Assembly: GCF_000422445.1 (NCBI RefSeq)
Contig: NZ_KE383837.1
Span: forward strand, 186,001 to 250,000
Direction: 5' to 3'
Length of the DNA: 64,000 nt
DNA from: Paenibacillus assamensis DSM 18201
GTDB taxonomy: Bacteria > Bacillota > Bacilli > Paenibacillales > Paenibacillaceae
Below the pieces are notes generated by a model, which made no database searches, had not been told where the DNA came from, and was given only the letters and a program-made list of their open reading frames with translations. Each line of letters starts with the position of its first letter. Positions within the stretch are counted from its first letter, which is position 1. Positions 54,987 to 62,765 of the stretch are shown piece by piece. Position numbers and translations under genes: made by a program.

Positions 54987-56261
54987 TTATTGAAGTTTCT
55001 GAATGCGGTCCCATTGATTAATAATATCTGTTACCCGCACACCAAAGTTCTCGTCGATTACTACGACTTCCCCTTTGGCAATTAATTTGTTGTTGACCAA
55101 AATGTCAACAGGCTCCCCTGCCAATTTGTCCAGTTCAATAATCGAACCTTGAGAGAGCTCTAAAATATCTTTGATTTGTTTGTGTGTCCTACCTAATTCT
55201 ACTGTGACTCGCAAGGGGATGTCCAACAATAAATTCAAGTTGGAATCATCACCCATTTGATAGGGTGCTGCTTGCAGATTCGCGAATTGCACAGGCTGTA
55301 CATTTACTTGACGATTCGGAGCCATTCCAAACGACCCAGGTGCTCCGTATGGGTTACCTTGTGGGGCTTGTCCCATAGGCATATTCATTGGCTGCTGCAT
55401 ATGCATGTGTTGATTTGGATCAGTTGGATAAGGCATTTGATTCATTGCATATCCTCCTCCATCCGGCTGCATTGGCGGCGTAACCGCAGAACCCATACCA
55501 AAATCTGCCGAAGGTGCAGACGTTGAATGGTTCTGTGCTTGTGGAGCCGGTTGCTCCTCCACCTGTGGTACATCCATCTCAGATGTATTCAATAAGCGTG
55601 CTACCATTTCTTTAGCAAACGGAATTGTCAATATTTGCATAATGGTAGAGTCAATTAAGTCACCGATCATAAGTCGGAATGACACTTTAATCAACGTGTT
55701 CTCAGGTGGCAAAATGTCAATGCCCTCTCCACTCTCAGCATTCAAAATGCCTATTCCTGGAGGAGAAATATTAACTAGTCGATTAAAGATAGTTGACATC
55801 GATGTAGCGGAAGAACCCATCATTTGATTCATCGCTTCTTGTACCGCACTAATATGAATTTCATTCAATTCATCAGCAACATTTTTGCCGTCACCACCAA
55901 GCATGAGATCAGCAATTACCTGCGCATCGGACGTCTTAATGACGAGTGAATTGATGCCTTCGAAGCCATCCACATAGTGTACATGTACAGCTACGTGCGG
56001 CCTTGGAAATTCTTGTTCCAAATTCTCTTTCTCTATCAGCTTCAAGCGAGGAGTTGTAATATCAACTTTACGACCAAGCAAGGTTGATAGGGCAGTGGCA
56101 GCACTGCCGAACGTGATGTTTCCAATTTCACCTAGTGCGTCAATTTCCAATTCTGTTAAATATTGATTAACTAAAGAATCCGGATTCGACGACGACTGGT
56201 CATCACTCTTGTTCAATAGAGCGTCGATTTCTTCCTGTGACAAATATTCTTTACTCGTCAT
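54987..56261 (-). CDS. fliY: Flagellar motor switch phosphatase FliY
   Basis: A 424-residue fusion: an N-terminal FliM-like peptide (MTSKEYLSQEEIDALLNK) binding CheY-P, a CheC-like phosphatase domain (about 35-225) with both active helices (EIDALGEIGNITFGSAATAL and VQEAMNQMMGSSATSM), and a C-terminal SPOA/FliN domain (about 335-424) with VTVELGRTHKQIKDILELS. The linker (about 230-335) is rich in Met, Pro, Gln and Asn (for example HMHMQQPMNMPMGQAPQG). It removes phosphate from CheY-P at the switch. The ATG lies 11 bases inside the end of fliM. Confidence 0.96.
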   Translation of the reverse strand: MTSKEYLSQEEIDALLNKSDDQSSSNPDSLVNQYLTELEIDALGEIGNITFGSAATALSTLLGRKVDITTPRLKLIEKENLEQEFPRPHVAVHVHYVDGFEGINSLVIKTSDAQVIADLMLGGDGKNVADELNEIHISAVQEAMNQMMGSSATSMSTIFNRLVNISPPGIGILNAESGEGIDILPPENTLIKVSFRLMIGDLIDSTIMQILTIPFAKEMVARLLNTSEMDVPQVEEQPAPQAQNHSTSAPSADFGMGSAVTPPMQPDGGGYAMNQMPYPTDPNQHMHMQQPMNMPMGQAPQGNPYGAPGSFGMAPNRQVNVQPVQFANLQAAPYQMGDDSNLNLLLDIPLRVTVELGRTHKQIKDILELSQGSIIELDKLAGEPVDILVNNKLIAKGEVVVIDENFGVRVTDIINQWDRIQKLQ

Positions 56262-57249
56262 CCTCTTCCACTTCCCCCTCTATTACATCAACGATTTGAA
56301 CCGCCAAACGATCCTTTACGTTGCCTGGTGTAGCGATATATTTCAGGCGCTCCCCAACGAACACTCCCAGCCCTTCATTGACTTTTTTCTGAAGTGGCAG
56401 GACATCACCTATAGTCAGCTGCATCAGCTCATTAACCGTAATATGAGATTGCCCTAGTTCAGTAACAATTGGCAGCTCTGCTTTGGTAACACGCTGACGA
56501 AGCTTCTCAACTTCGATGGGTTCGCTCATCTTTTTCTCAGATACGAACCAGTGATGGACAGATAGTTTAGGCATAATTGGTTCAATGACCACATGTGGAA
56601 TACATAGATTGATCATACCTGTCGTATCACCGATTTTGGTGCTTAAAGATATCAATGCGATCGTTTCATTTGGCGAAACAATCTGCATAAACTGCGGATT
56701 TGTCTCCAAGCTTTCCAAACGCGGACGAATATCCAATACGGTCTTCCATGCCTCATGAAGACTATCAAAAGCTCGACTGAACACCCGCTCCAAAACTGTA
56801 GTCTCGATCTCAGTCAAACCTTGGATTTTACTTGGAGCAATACCAGCGCCGCCTAATAGGCGATCCAACATCGCCAAAGCGACATTCGGGTTCACTTCAA
56901 GCACCATTCTTCCTTTGAGAGGCTCAGCCTCAAAGATGTTCAAAATTGTCATTTTCGGTATGGAGCGGATAAACTCATCATAAGGAAGCTGCTCAACCTG
57001 CACGACATTGATTTGAACAAATGTACGCAGCTGTGCTGAGAAATACGTTGTCAAATACCTTGCAAAATTTTCGTGAATACGTGTTAACGTCCTTATGTGA
57101 TCTTTTGAAAAACGAACGGCCCGCTTGAAATCGTAAGAACGGATCTTGCGTTGCGTTTCTTCTTTTTTAAGTTCTTCCGCATCCATTTCGCCGGAAGATA
57201 GTGCCGCTAGAAGAGCGTCGATCTCATTCTGCGATAAAACGTCAACCAA
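56251..57249 (-). CDS. fliM: Flagellar motor switch protein FliM
   Basis: A 332-residue C-ring protein. The N-terminal CheY-P-binding peptide LSQNEIDALLAALSSGE is intact. The central CheC-like domain contains FKRAVRFSKDHIRTLTRIHE and LDRLLGGAG, and the C-terminal SPOA domain contains VTELGQSHITVNELMQLTIG. The TTG at 57249 is chosen because GGGGG lies eight bases upstream and gives MVDVLSQNEID. It overlaps fliY by 11 bases. Confidence 0.96.
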   Translation of the reverse strand: MVDVLSQNEIDALLAALSSGEMDAEELKKEETQRKIRSYDFKRAVRFSKDHIRTLTRIHENFARYLTTYFSAQLRTFVQINVVQVEQLPYDEFIRSIPKMTILNIFEAEPLKGRMVLEVNPNVALAMLDRLLGGAGIAPSKIQGLTEIETTVLERVFSRAFDSLHEAWKTVLDIRPRLESLETNPQFMQIVSPNETIALISLSTKIGDTTGMINLCIPHVVIEPIMPKLSVHHWFVSEKKMSEPIEVEKLRQRVTKAELPIVTELGQSHITVNELMQLTIGDVLPLQKKVNEGLGVFVGERLKYIATPGNVKDRLAVQIVDVIEGEVEEDDE

Positions 57250-57310
57250 TCGTTTCACCCCCTTACAGGAATCAGCCGCATCAATCTATCATTGATGCTT
57301 GATGCTAGTA

Positions 57311-57766
57311 CTAAATACGTTGCATGATGAAATTCGTAATGTCTACTTGAATTACTTTTCCTTCAGGAATCTTTTTGTTGATTAAATCCAGCAATTTAGC
57401 AGATAATTGGTCTTTACCCTTTGTACCTTCTAAGTCCTCTGGCTTCGTATCAGCTAATGTTTTCAATACTTCTGGCTTAATAATAAGCTCTTTAATTTTC
57501 TCAAACTCTTCTTTTGTCTTCTTAGAATCCAGCTGGAAAGCAAAGTCTATCGCAACAATCGTATCGCGACCAGCTAAGTTTGTCTTAATGTCTTTAAGTT
57601 CAGATGTCATCTCAACAATTTCATCTGCTGACAACCGCACTACCGCTGATGACTCACCATTTCCTTCAGAATTCCCGTTCATAGAGTTCATGACCATTAT
57701 TATTACCAGAGCTACCAACGTAATTGCTAGCAGCATGGTAATCATCCATGGCAACATTCGTTTCAT
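57311..57766 (-). CDS. fliL: Flagellar basal body protein FliL
   Basis: A 151-residue single-pass membrane protein (helix about residues 5-27) with a periplasm-facing (outer) stomatin-like domain and the typical end GKVIQVDITNFIMQRI. FliL supports the stator and torque. The ATG overlaps the swrD stop codon (ATGA) with GGAGGGA upstream. Confidence 0.94.
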   Translation of the reverse strand: MKRMLPWMITMLLAITLVALVIIMVMNSMNGNSEGNGESSAVVRLSADEIVEMTSELKDIKTNLAGRDTIVAIDFAFQLDSKKTKEEFEKIKELIIKPEVLKTLADTKPEDLEGTKGKDQLSAKLLDLINKKIPEGKVIQVDITNFIMQRI

Positions 57767-57987
57767 GACTGTCCCTCCGTTGACTGCAGCTTGATCGTGG
57801 CGGAAATAGCGCCTACTGTTTGAACATACTCAGTGATAAGACGAATGACTTCAGGAGCTTTTTCTAAGACAATAATTTTCTTGCCGTTAAAAAGGGTTAT
57901 GTACGTATCCGGTGTTTCTTCAACTGATTCGATATGTACCGCATTAATCCATACCGTTGAACCGTTTAGCTTGGTTACTTTAATCAT
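57763..57987 (-). CDS. swrD: FlbD family protein SwrD (YlzI)
   Basis: A 74-residue small protein starting MIKVTKLNGSTVWINAVHIE, the FlbD family pattern, followed by ETPDTYITLFNGKKIIV. In B. subtilis SwrD is needed for high motor power and swarming. The ATG at 57987 has AAGGAGGG upstream; the longer frame to 58026 is not supported. It overlaps fliL. Confidence 0.93.
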   Translation of the reverse strand: MIKVTKLNGSTVWINAVHIESVEETPDTYITLFNGKKIIVLEKAPEVIRLITEYVQTVGAISATIKLQSTEGQS

Positions 57988-58077
57988 GTCCGAATCCCTC
58001 CTTTTCGCCTCTGTTGGCTCGGTCACCCATAATGGGCGACCGAGATAAAGCTTACATCATTACTAAACAATCAATAA

Positions 58078-58896
58078 TTAACGTTTGAGGTTAACTACTT
58101 CTTGAAGAACTTCATCAGAAGTTGTAATGATACGAGAGTTTGCTTGGAAACCACGCTGAGCAACGATCATTTCTGTAAACTCTTCTGTTAGATCAACGTT
58201 TGACATTTCCAATTGACCGGAAATAATAGCGCCTGTTCCGGCAACAGGATCACCAGCAGCTACGATTTCAAGTTCACCATCAGGCGCAGCATTCGGTGTT
58301 GTACGATACAAGTTACCGCCGAGCTTCTCTAATCCTTCTGGGTTAACTACTTTAACCATACCGATTTGCACATCAAGCGCCTCTGTAGTACCATCTGACA
58401 TCTTCGCTATAATTTGACCTGTTTGTGAAATCGTGAATTGTGTAACCTCTTCATCCAGCACAATCGGCCCACCATCCAAACTGGATACGAGTAGTCCGTC
58501 AGCTGTAACCAATTGACGGTCCGCATCCATATGGAAATCTCCAGCACGTGTCAAAAATGGAACTTCTTGCTCTTCATTCAATTTAACTGCAAAGAATCCA
58601 TCACCATCAATACGAAGATCTAAGGGGCGGTTCGTTGTTTGTGCACTACCACCAGTGTGAACTGTATCAATAGCAGAGATTGAAACACCAAGACCTACCT
58701 GCATCGCGTTTACGCCGCCTCGGCCGTCACCTGGAGCAGTAACACCTGACATCGTCTGACTCATAATATCTTTAAACATAACGCGACCTTTTTTGAAGCC
58801 AGCTGTATTTACATTGGAAATATTGTTACCAATGACATCAAGTTTCGTTTGGAAGCCTCGCATACCCGAAACACCTGAATACATAGAACGAATCAT
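58078..58896 (-). CDS. flgE: Flagellar hook protein (FlgE/FlgG family)
   Basis: A 272-residue rod/hook family protein. The N-terminal D0 motif is YSGVSGMRGFQTKLDVIGNN, then SNVNTAGFKKGRVMFKD. The hook core has RIDGDGFFAV and the C-terminal D0 helix ends MIVAQRGFQANSRIITTSDE. The short length resembles FlgG, but the gene at this locus in B. subtilis is the hook gene flgE, so the symbol follows synteny; FlgG remains possible. The ATG at 58896 has AAGGAGG upstream. Confidence 0.88.
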   Translation of the reverse strand: MIRSMYSGVSGMRGFQTKLDVIGNNISNVNTAGFKKGRVMFKDIMSQTMSGVTAPGDGRGGVNAMQVGLGVSISAIDTVHTGGSAQTTNRPLDLRIDGDGFFAVKLNEEQEVPFLTRAGDFHMDADRQLVTADGLLVSSLDGGPIVLDEEVTQFTISQTGQIIAKMSDGTTEALDVQIGMVKVVNPEGLEKLGGNLYRTTPNAAPDGELEIVAAGDPVAGTGAIISGQLEMSNVDLTEEFTEMIVAQRGFQANSRIITTSDEVLQEVVNLKR

Positions 58897-58930
58897 CGTT
58901 GTATCCTCCTTAATTAAACTTGCATTTGTG

Positions 58931-58978
58931 TCCACTTCAGTCGGTCAGTGGATAAAAGGCCCCCAAATGGTCCGGCCT
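58931..58978 (-). repeat. Two hairpins in the gap upstream of the hook gene
   Basis: On the minus strand AGGCC/GGCCT (58974-58978 with 58957-58961) is followed by TTTTAT, and a second hairpin TCCACT/AGTGGA (58947-58952 with 58931-58936) follows directly. They lie in the 94-base gap before the hook gene. The first has a terminator-like form and may partly uncouple hook expression from the genes before it. Confidence 0.5.
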
Positions 58979-58990
58979 AACATCATGTAA

Positions 58991-59383
58991 TTAAATAAAT
59001 ACAGTACTATCTATCGCAGTAAATACATGACCTTGTTTGTGAGGATCCGCTAAAGCTGTAATTACCGTTCGAGAAGGTACATTAACAATATAAGCCGCGT
59101 TATCAGCAAGGAGCAGAGATTGTCTTGAACCTTTCGCCTCTACTTCAACAATGGCCTTGTTCAGCTTGTCCATCAACTCAGGCGTCAATTTCAATCCACG
59201 CTCTTTCATGCGCTGCTCTGCATGATGACTAAAACGAAGCTCACCCGCACGTGAAATTTCCCGGTCCAGCATCTGTTGAAAGGTTGCATTCCCCTGTACG
59301 GATGCTGCCTTTGTCGACGTTTTAGCTGTTTGATGTATGGGAGGTGATTGTCCAATCACCCCAATTGGAATATTCATTCTCAT
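58991..59383 (-). CDS. Flagellar operon protein, TIGR02530 family
   Basis: A 130-residue protein with a disordered N-terminus and a domain from about residue 40 containing LRFSHHAEQRMKERGLKLTP, VEAKGSRQSLLL and ADNAAYIVNVPSRTVITALA. This is the pattern of the small flagellar family TIGR02530 found between flgD and flgE in many Firmicutes and clostridia. Molecular role is unknown; the position suggests hook assembly. Its ATG overlaps the flgD stop codon. Confidence 0.85.
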   Translation of the reverse strand: MRMNIPIGVIGQSPPIHQTAKTSTKAASVQGNATFQQMLDREISRAGELRFSHHAEQRMKERGLKLTPELMDKLNKAIVEVEAKGSRQSLLLADNAAYIVNVPSRTVITALADPHKQGHVFTAIDSTVFI

Positions 59384-59901
59384 GCGCTCACATCCGTTTC
59401 CTTCTCGGCATTGGATGTTGACGGATTACTAGCACTTCCATCATTCGCATTTCGAATCTCCGTAATAAGCGTCATATCAACTTCTACGTCTCCAACCTTC
59501 GCATAAGTCAAGCCATTGCGAACAATGATAGAATCAACAACTCCGGATTTCAGCGTCGTTTCACCTGGGTTACCATCTGTGCCCATTTCTCCACCAGATG
59601 TCCAAGTAATTTGCTTGCCGATAAGATTCGAAGACATGCCGAACGCTTGCTGCAACGTACTCAATTGTTGATTGATCGATGTTAACTGCTCTACCGACGT
59701 GAATTGCGCCATTTGTGCGATAAACTCTTTATCTTGCAGCGGCTGCGTTGGATCTTGATTCTGCAATTGCGTCATCAAAATTTTCAAGAAGTCATCTTTA
59801 CCCAATTGATTGCCATCATAGGGCTTAACCAGCTTCAGATTATCTTGATGGTAGTTAGGCCACATTAAATGATTGTTTACACCTGCATTGACACTCGCCA
59901 T
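59380..59901 (-). CDS. flgD: Hook assembly scaffold FlgD
   Basis: A 173-residue hook-capping protein. The conserved N-terminal block reads LGKDDFLKILMTQLQNQDPT and then EFIAQMAQFTSVEQLTSI. A short C-terminal domain and a Ser/Asn-rich tail follow. It caps the growing hook and is exported. AAGGAGGTG precedes the ATG. It lies between fliK and the TIGR02530 gene. Confidence 0.95.
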   Translation of the reverse strand: MASVNAGVNNHLMWPNYHQDNLKLVKPYDGNQLGKDDFLKILMTQLQNQDPTQPLQDKEFIAQMAQFTSVEQLTSINQQLSTLQQAFGMSSNLIGKQITWTSGGEMGTDGNPGETTLKSGVVDSIIVRNGLTYAKVGDVEVDMTLITEIRNANDGSASNPSTSNAEKETDVSA

Positions 59902-59942
59902 TTGTACACCTCCTTACCGCTTGTAGTCCCTGAAAGCCGTAC

Positions 59943-61268
59943 TTATGCACTAGCATCAAAGGAAGAACCAGTTAAGCTAGAAGATGCACGATTCACCTGT
60001 TCTTCCGAATCCAATCCTTCGATCTCATTCCCATCCAACTCTACAGTATCCACCTTAGATGAAGAGCGGTTAGAAGATGAATGCTGCTCTTTACTCGAAT
60101 GGGATTGGCGATCTCCTTGGAACATCGAAGATGCCATTGCAGAAGCTTCAGCAGTTGAATGCTGGCTTACCTCTAGCTTGTCTACTTGGATACCTGAAGC
60201 TTGCAGTGCACCACGTAAAGAAGCAAGTTGTTGGTCAATCATCTCTTTCGCCCCAGCATGTTCGGTAAAGAATTGAGCTATTAATTGACCATTCTGCATC
60301 GTAATCTTGATATCTACTTGTCCCAAATGCTCCGGATAGAGTCGAATTTTCGCCTCTGAAGTACCGTTAAAATGACGGATAGACATTTGTTTGATCAACA
60401 TTTCGCCCATGTTATGTGCAAATTGCTGAATTGGCACTTGCGGTATCGGTTTGGCTGATGCCATCCCTTCTGCTCTAAGAGCAAACTGACTGACTGTCAT
60501 TTGTTGAGTCGGGACTTCTGACCCATCACCACTCATTGCTGTCGCCATCATTTCACCGCTCTTGCCAACGCCCTGCTCTTGGTGAGCTGTAGCAGAAATT
60601 GATTGGCGCAATGTTTCTGCCGCCACCGTGTTCATATCCGTTACTTGAGCCAGTACATTCGCAAGTGCTGTCTGATTCGGATTCGCTTGCTGATGTTTCA
60701 TTAGCACTTCACCGAGTTGTTTTAGATGCTGCAGCATATCGTCTACCTTTATAGCAGCTGTATCAGCAGTTGTCTGATTCGTCGCCACACGCGCGTACTG
60801 GGCGAATTGATCGAACTGATCAAGTGCAACAATACTAACGGTTTGCGGTTGGTTCATTAATGCTTGAATTGCTGCTTGCTGTTCAGCAGATAAGGACTGC
60901 CCTTCTTGTTGAGTTAGTAAGCTTTGAGCTTGTACGATCCACTGCTGTAATGCATCAAACAACCCTGGATCCTGTTCGATCTGTTGTTCCGCTTCTTTAA
61001 GAGCAGTTTCTAGTTGAACGAGCAATTGCTCGATAAGAGCTAGTTGCTCGTTACCTTCTACTAGAGAAGCATCCGCCAGTAATGGCAGAGGATATGCAAG
61101 CCCTGTTTGAGAAGCTGCTGTCGAAGAACCATTCATCAATTGTGCTAGCGAGCTGCTAAACGCCGCTCCATCAACTGGTGACACACCACTCGTAGTAGCA
61201 GCGCTATTTCCAGCTACTGAGGAAGCTGCACTTGTTGCAGAAACACTTGATACGTTCATTGTCATCAT
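59943..61268 (-). CDS. fliK: Hook-length control protein FliK
   Basis: A 441-residue protein with a long Ser/Ala/Gln-rich N-terminal ruler part and a C-terminal hook-length domain (about 290-380) reading MSIRHFNGTSEAKIRLYPEH and LGQVDIKITMQNGQL. FliK is exported during hook growth and triggers the FlhB switch. The last 60 residues are Ser-rich. AGGAGGTGA precedes the ATG at 61268. It lies between motE and flgD, as expected. Confidence 0.93.
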   Translation of the reverse strand: MMTMNVSSVSATSAASSVAGNSAATTSGVSPVDGAAFSSSLAQLMNGSSTAASQTGLAYPLPLLADASLVEGNEQLALIEQLLVQLETALKEAEQQIEQDPGLFDALQQWIVQAQSLLTQQEGQSLSAEQQAAIQALMNQPQTVSIVALDQFDQFAQYARVATNQTTADTAAIKVDDMLQHLKQLGEVLMKHQQANPNQTALANVLAQVTDMNTVAAETLRQSISATAHQEQGVGKSGEMMATAMSGDGSEVPTQQMTVSQFALRAEGMASAKPIPQVPIQQFAHNMGEMLIKQMSIRHFNGTSEAKIRLYPEHLGQVDIKITMQNGQLIAQFFTEHAGAKEMIDQQLASLRGALQASGIQVDKLEVSQHSTAEASAMASSMFQGDRQSHSSKEQHSSSNRSSSKVDTVELDGNEIEGLDSEEQVNRASSSLTGSSFDASA

Positions 61269-61340
61269 TGTTCACCTCCTTTCTTAAATTATTATCTAGC
61301 TCATCATACCGTTTACTATTTGCGCACTATCAATTTACTT

Positions 61341-62264
61341 CTACTGATTAGGAAGAAGCTTAGCAACAAGCTTAGCAGTCGCTTCTTTATCAATCTTTGT
61401 CATCGCATCCAACAGTTTAGAGCGTACGTTATTATCCACTGTATTCAATACTGCCAATGCCTTCGTTGGACTCACCTTCGCCGTTTCTAACAGCACTTCA
61501 GCACCACTCTGTGGCGTCATGCTAGCAAATGTCTTAGATAACTCTGTTTTATCCAAACCTGTGTGAGACTTTTCTTGCACTTGCTGCTTCTTCAACCTTG
61601 CTTGTAAAGCTGCAATTTGTTGATTTTCAGAGGACTTGCTGTCTTTAAGTATCATGCTCACATCAGCAGCTACTTTTGGATTCATTTTCTCCAAAATTTT
61701 AACGCGCTGTTCTTCTTTCATCTCACTCATAATGAGACTCACTTCTTCAGGCGCCCAATTTTCCATAATCGGCGCTGCTTTGCTAGGCATCATTTTGCCA
61801 TACATAGAGGCAAGCTCTTTAATTTGTTTTGTATAACTGTCTTTGTCCGAGTTCTCATTCTGTTGTTTGAACTCATTAACTTGTTTCTTTAAATCCTTAA
61901 CTTCTGATTCAAGAGCTTGGCGCTTGTCAGCCAAAACTCGCAAATCCTTATCCTTAGAAGCGAGCAACTCCTTCAAATCAGCTATTTGCTCTTCTGCTGA
62001 GGGATCTGATGGAGAAGAATCTTTGTCTTCATCCTTCTTACTGTCTGCTTCTCCAGCTGATTCCTTCTTGTCTGATTCAGGCAAAAGCTTATTGATAACA
62101 GGTATGTCCTCTGCCCAGTTTAAAATATTGTTGCGCCAATCTACATTGAACAGTGTCAACAATACACCTAATAGAATAACCGTGAATACGATCGGTGTAA
62201 TGATAAACAAAAAGCGTTCAAATCCTGAATAAGACGTTTTTTCTTCGTACATCTCTTGCGCCAT
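61341..62264 (-). CDS. ylxF: MotE/YlxF-like flagellar protein (MgtE N-terminal domain)
   Basis: A 307-residue protein with one membrane helix near residues 18-43, a charged Ser/Asp/Lys spacer, a coiled coil (about 90-140), and two helical repeats of the MgtE N-terminal type (WAPEEVSLIMSEMKEEQRVK and ILEKMNPKVAADVSMILKD, then a repeat near residue 240). In related species such proteins act as chaperone-like factors between basal body and stator. It lies between fliJ and fliK, the place of ylxF in B. subtilis. Confidence 0.85.
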   Translation of the reverse strand: MAQEMYEEKTSYSGFERFLFIITPIVFTVILLGVLLTLFNVDWRNNILNWAEDIPVINKLLPESDKKESAGEADSKKDEDKDSSPSDPSAEEQIADLKELLASKDKDLRVLADKRQALESEVKDLKKQVNEFKQQNENSDKDSYTKQIKELASMYGKMMPSKAAPIMENWAPEEVSLIMSEMKEEQRVKILEKMNPKVAADVSMILKDSKSSENQQIAALQARLKKQQVQEKSHTGLDKTELSKTFASMTPQSGAEVLLETAKVSPTKALAVLNTVDNNVRSKLLDAMTKIDKEATAKLVAKLLPNQ

Positions 62265-62315
62265 TGTTATCCCTCCTGCTTGTGCGGCGGGTATAGATGT
62301 TAGATAATCTTTACA

Positions 62316-62762
62316 TTAACGAGAAGCCATAAAATATCGCACAGTAGCCATCTCGTCGAGTTCATTCTGCTCCATCAATGAAACCTGAAGCTTAAATTGC
62401 TGTTCTGCTTTTTCACGAGCTTTAACCCAAAGTTTCTCATCGGACATGCACTGGTGCAGGGCACTTTGTTTCGTCGATACGACACCTTCCGCCTGCTTGA
62501 CACGTTGATAGTGAACGATTAGCTTCTCATCCAAATGTAAGATGTGATGCTGCCACATTTGAAGCTCATGAACAGGTGCACACGCGTTTACCAGCTCCTG
62601 CAAAGTAATAGTCGCGTCATGACGTTCTTTCTTAACACGAGACAATGAATCTTCTTCTGCTTGAAGTTCACCAATTGCTTGCGACAACATCCATTCTGCC
62701 TGCTTCTTCGTGTTTGTCTTTAGATCGAGTACCTTTTGAAAAGGATACTGGAAACCCTTCAC
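62316..62762 (-). CDS. fliJ: Flagellar export chaperone FliJ
   Basis: A 148-residue, almost entirely helical coiled-coil protein starting MKGFQYPFQKVLDLKTNTKK, the FliJ pattern. FliJ is the stalk of the export ATPase complex and escorts chaperones to the gate. GTG at 62762 has AAGGAG upstream that overlaps the fliI stop region; only three bases separate the genes. Confidence 0.93.
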   Translation of the reverse strand: MKGFQYPFQKVLDLKTNTKKQAEWMLSQAIGELQAEEDSLSRVKKERHDATITLQELVNACAPVHELQMWQHHILHLDEKLIVHYQRVKQAEGVVSTKQSALHQCMSDEKLWVKAREKAEQQFKLQVSLMEQNELDEMATVRYFMASR

Positions 62763-62765
62763 CTA

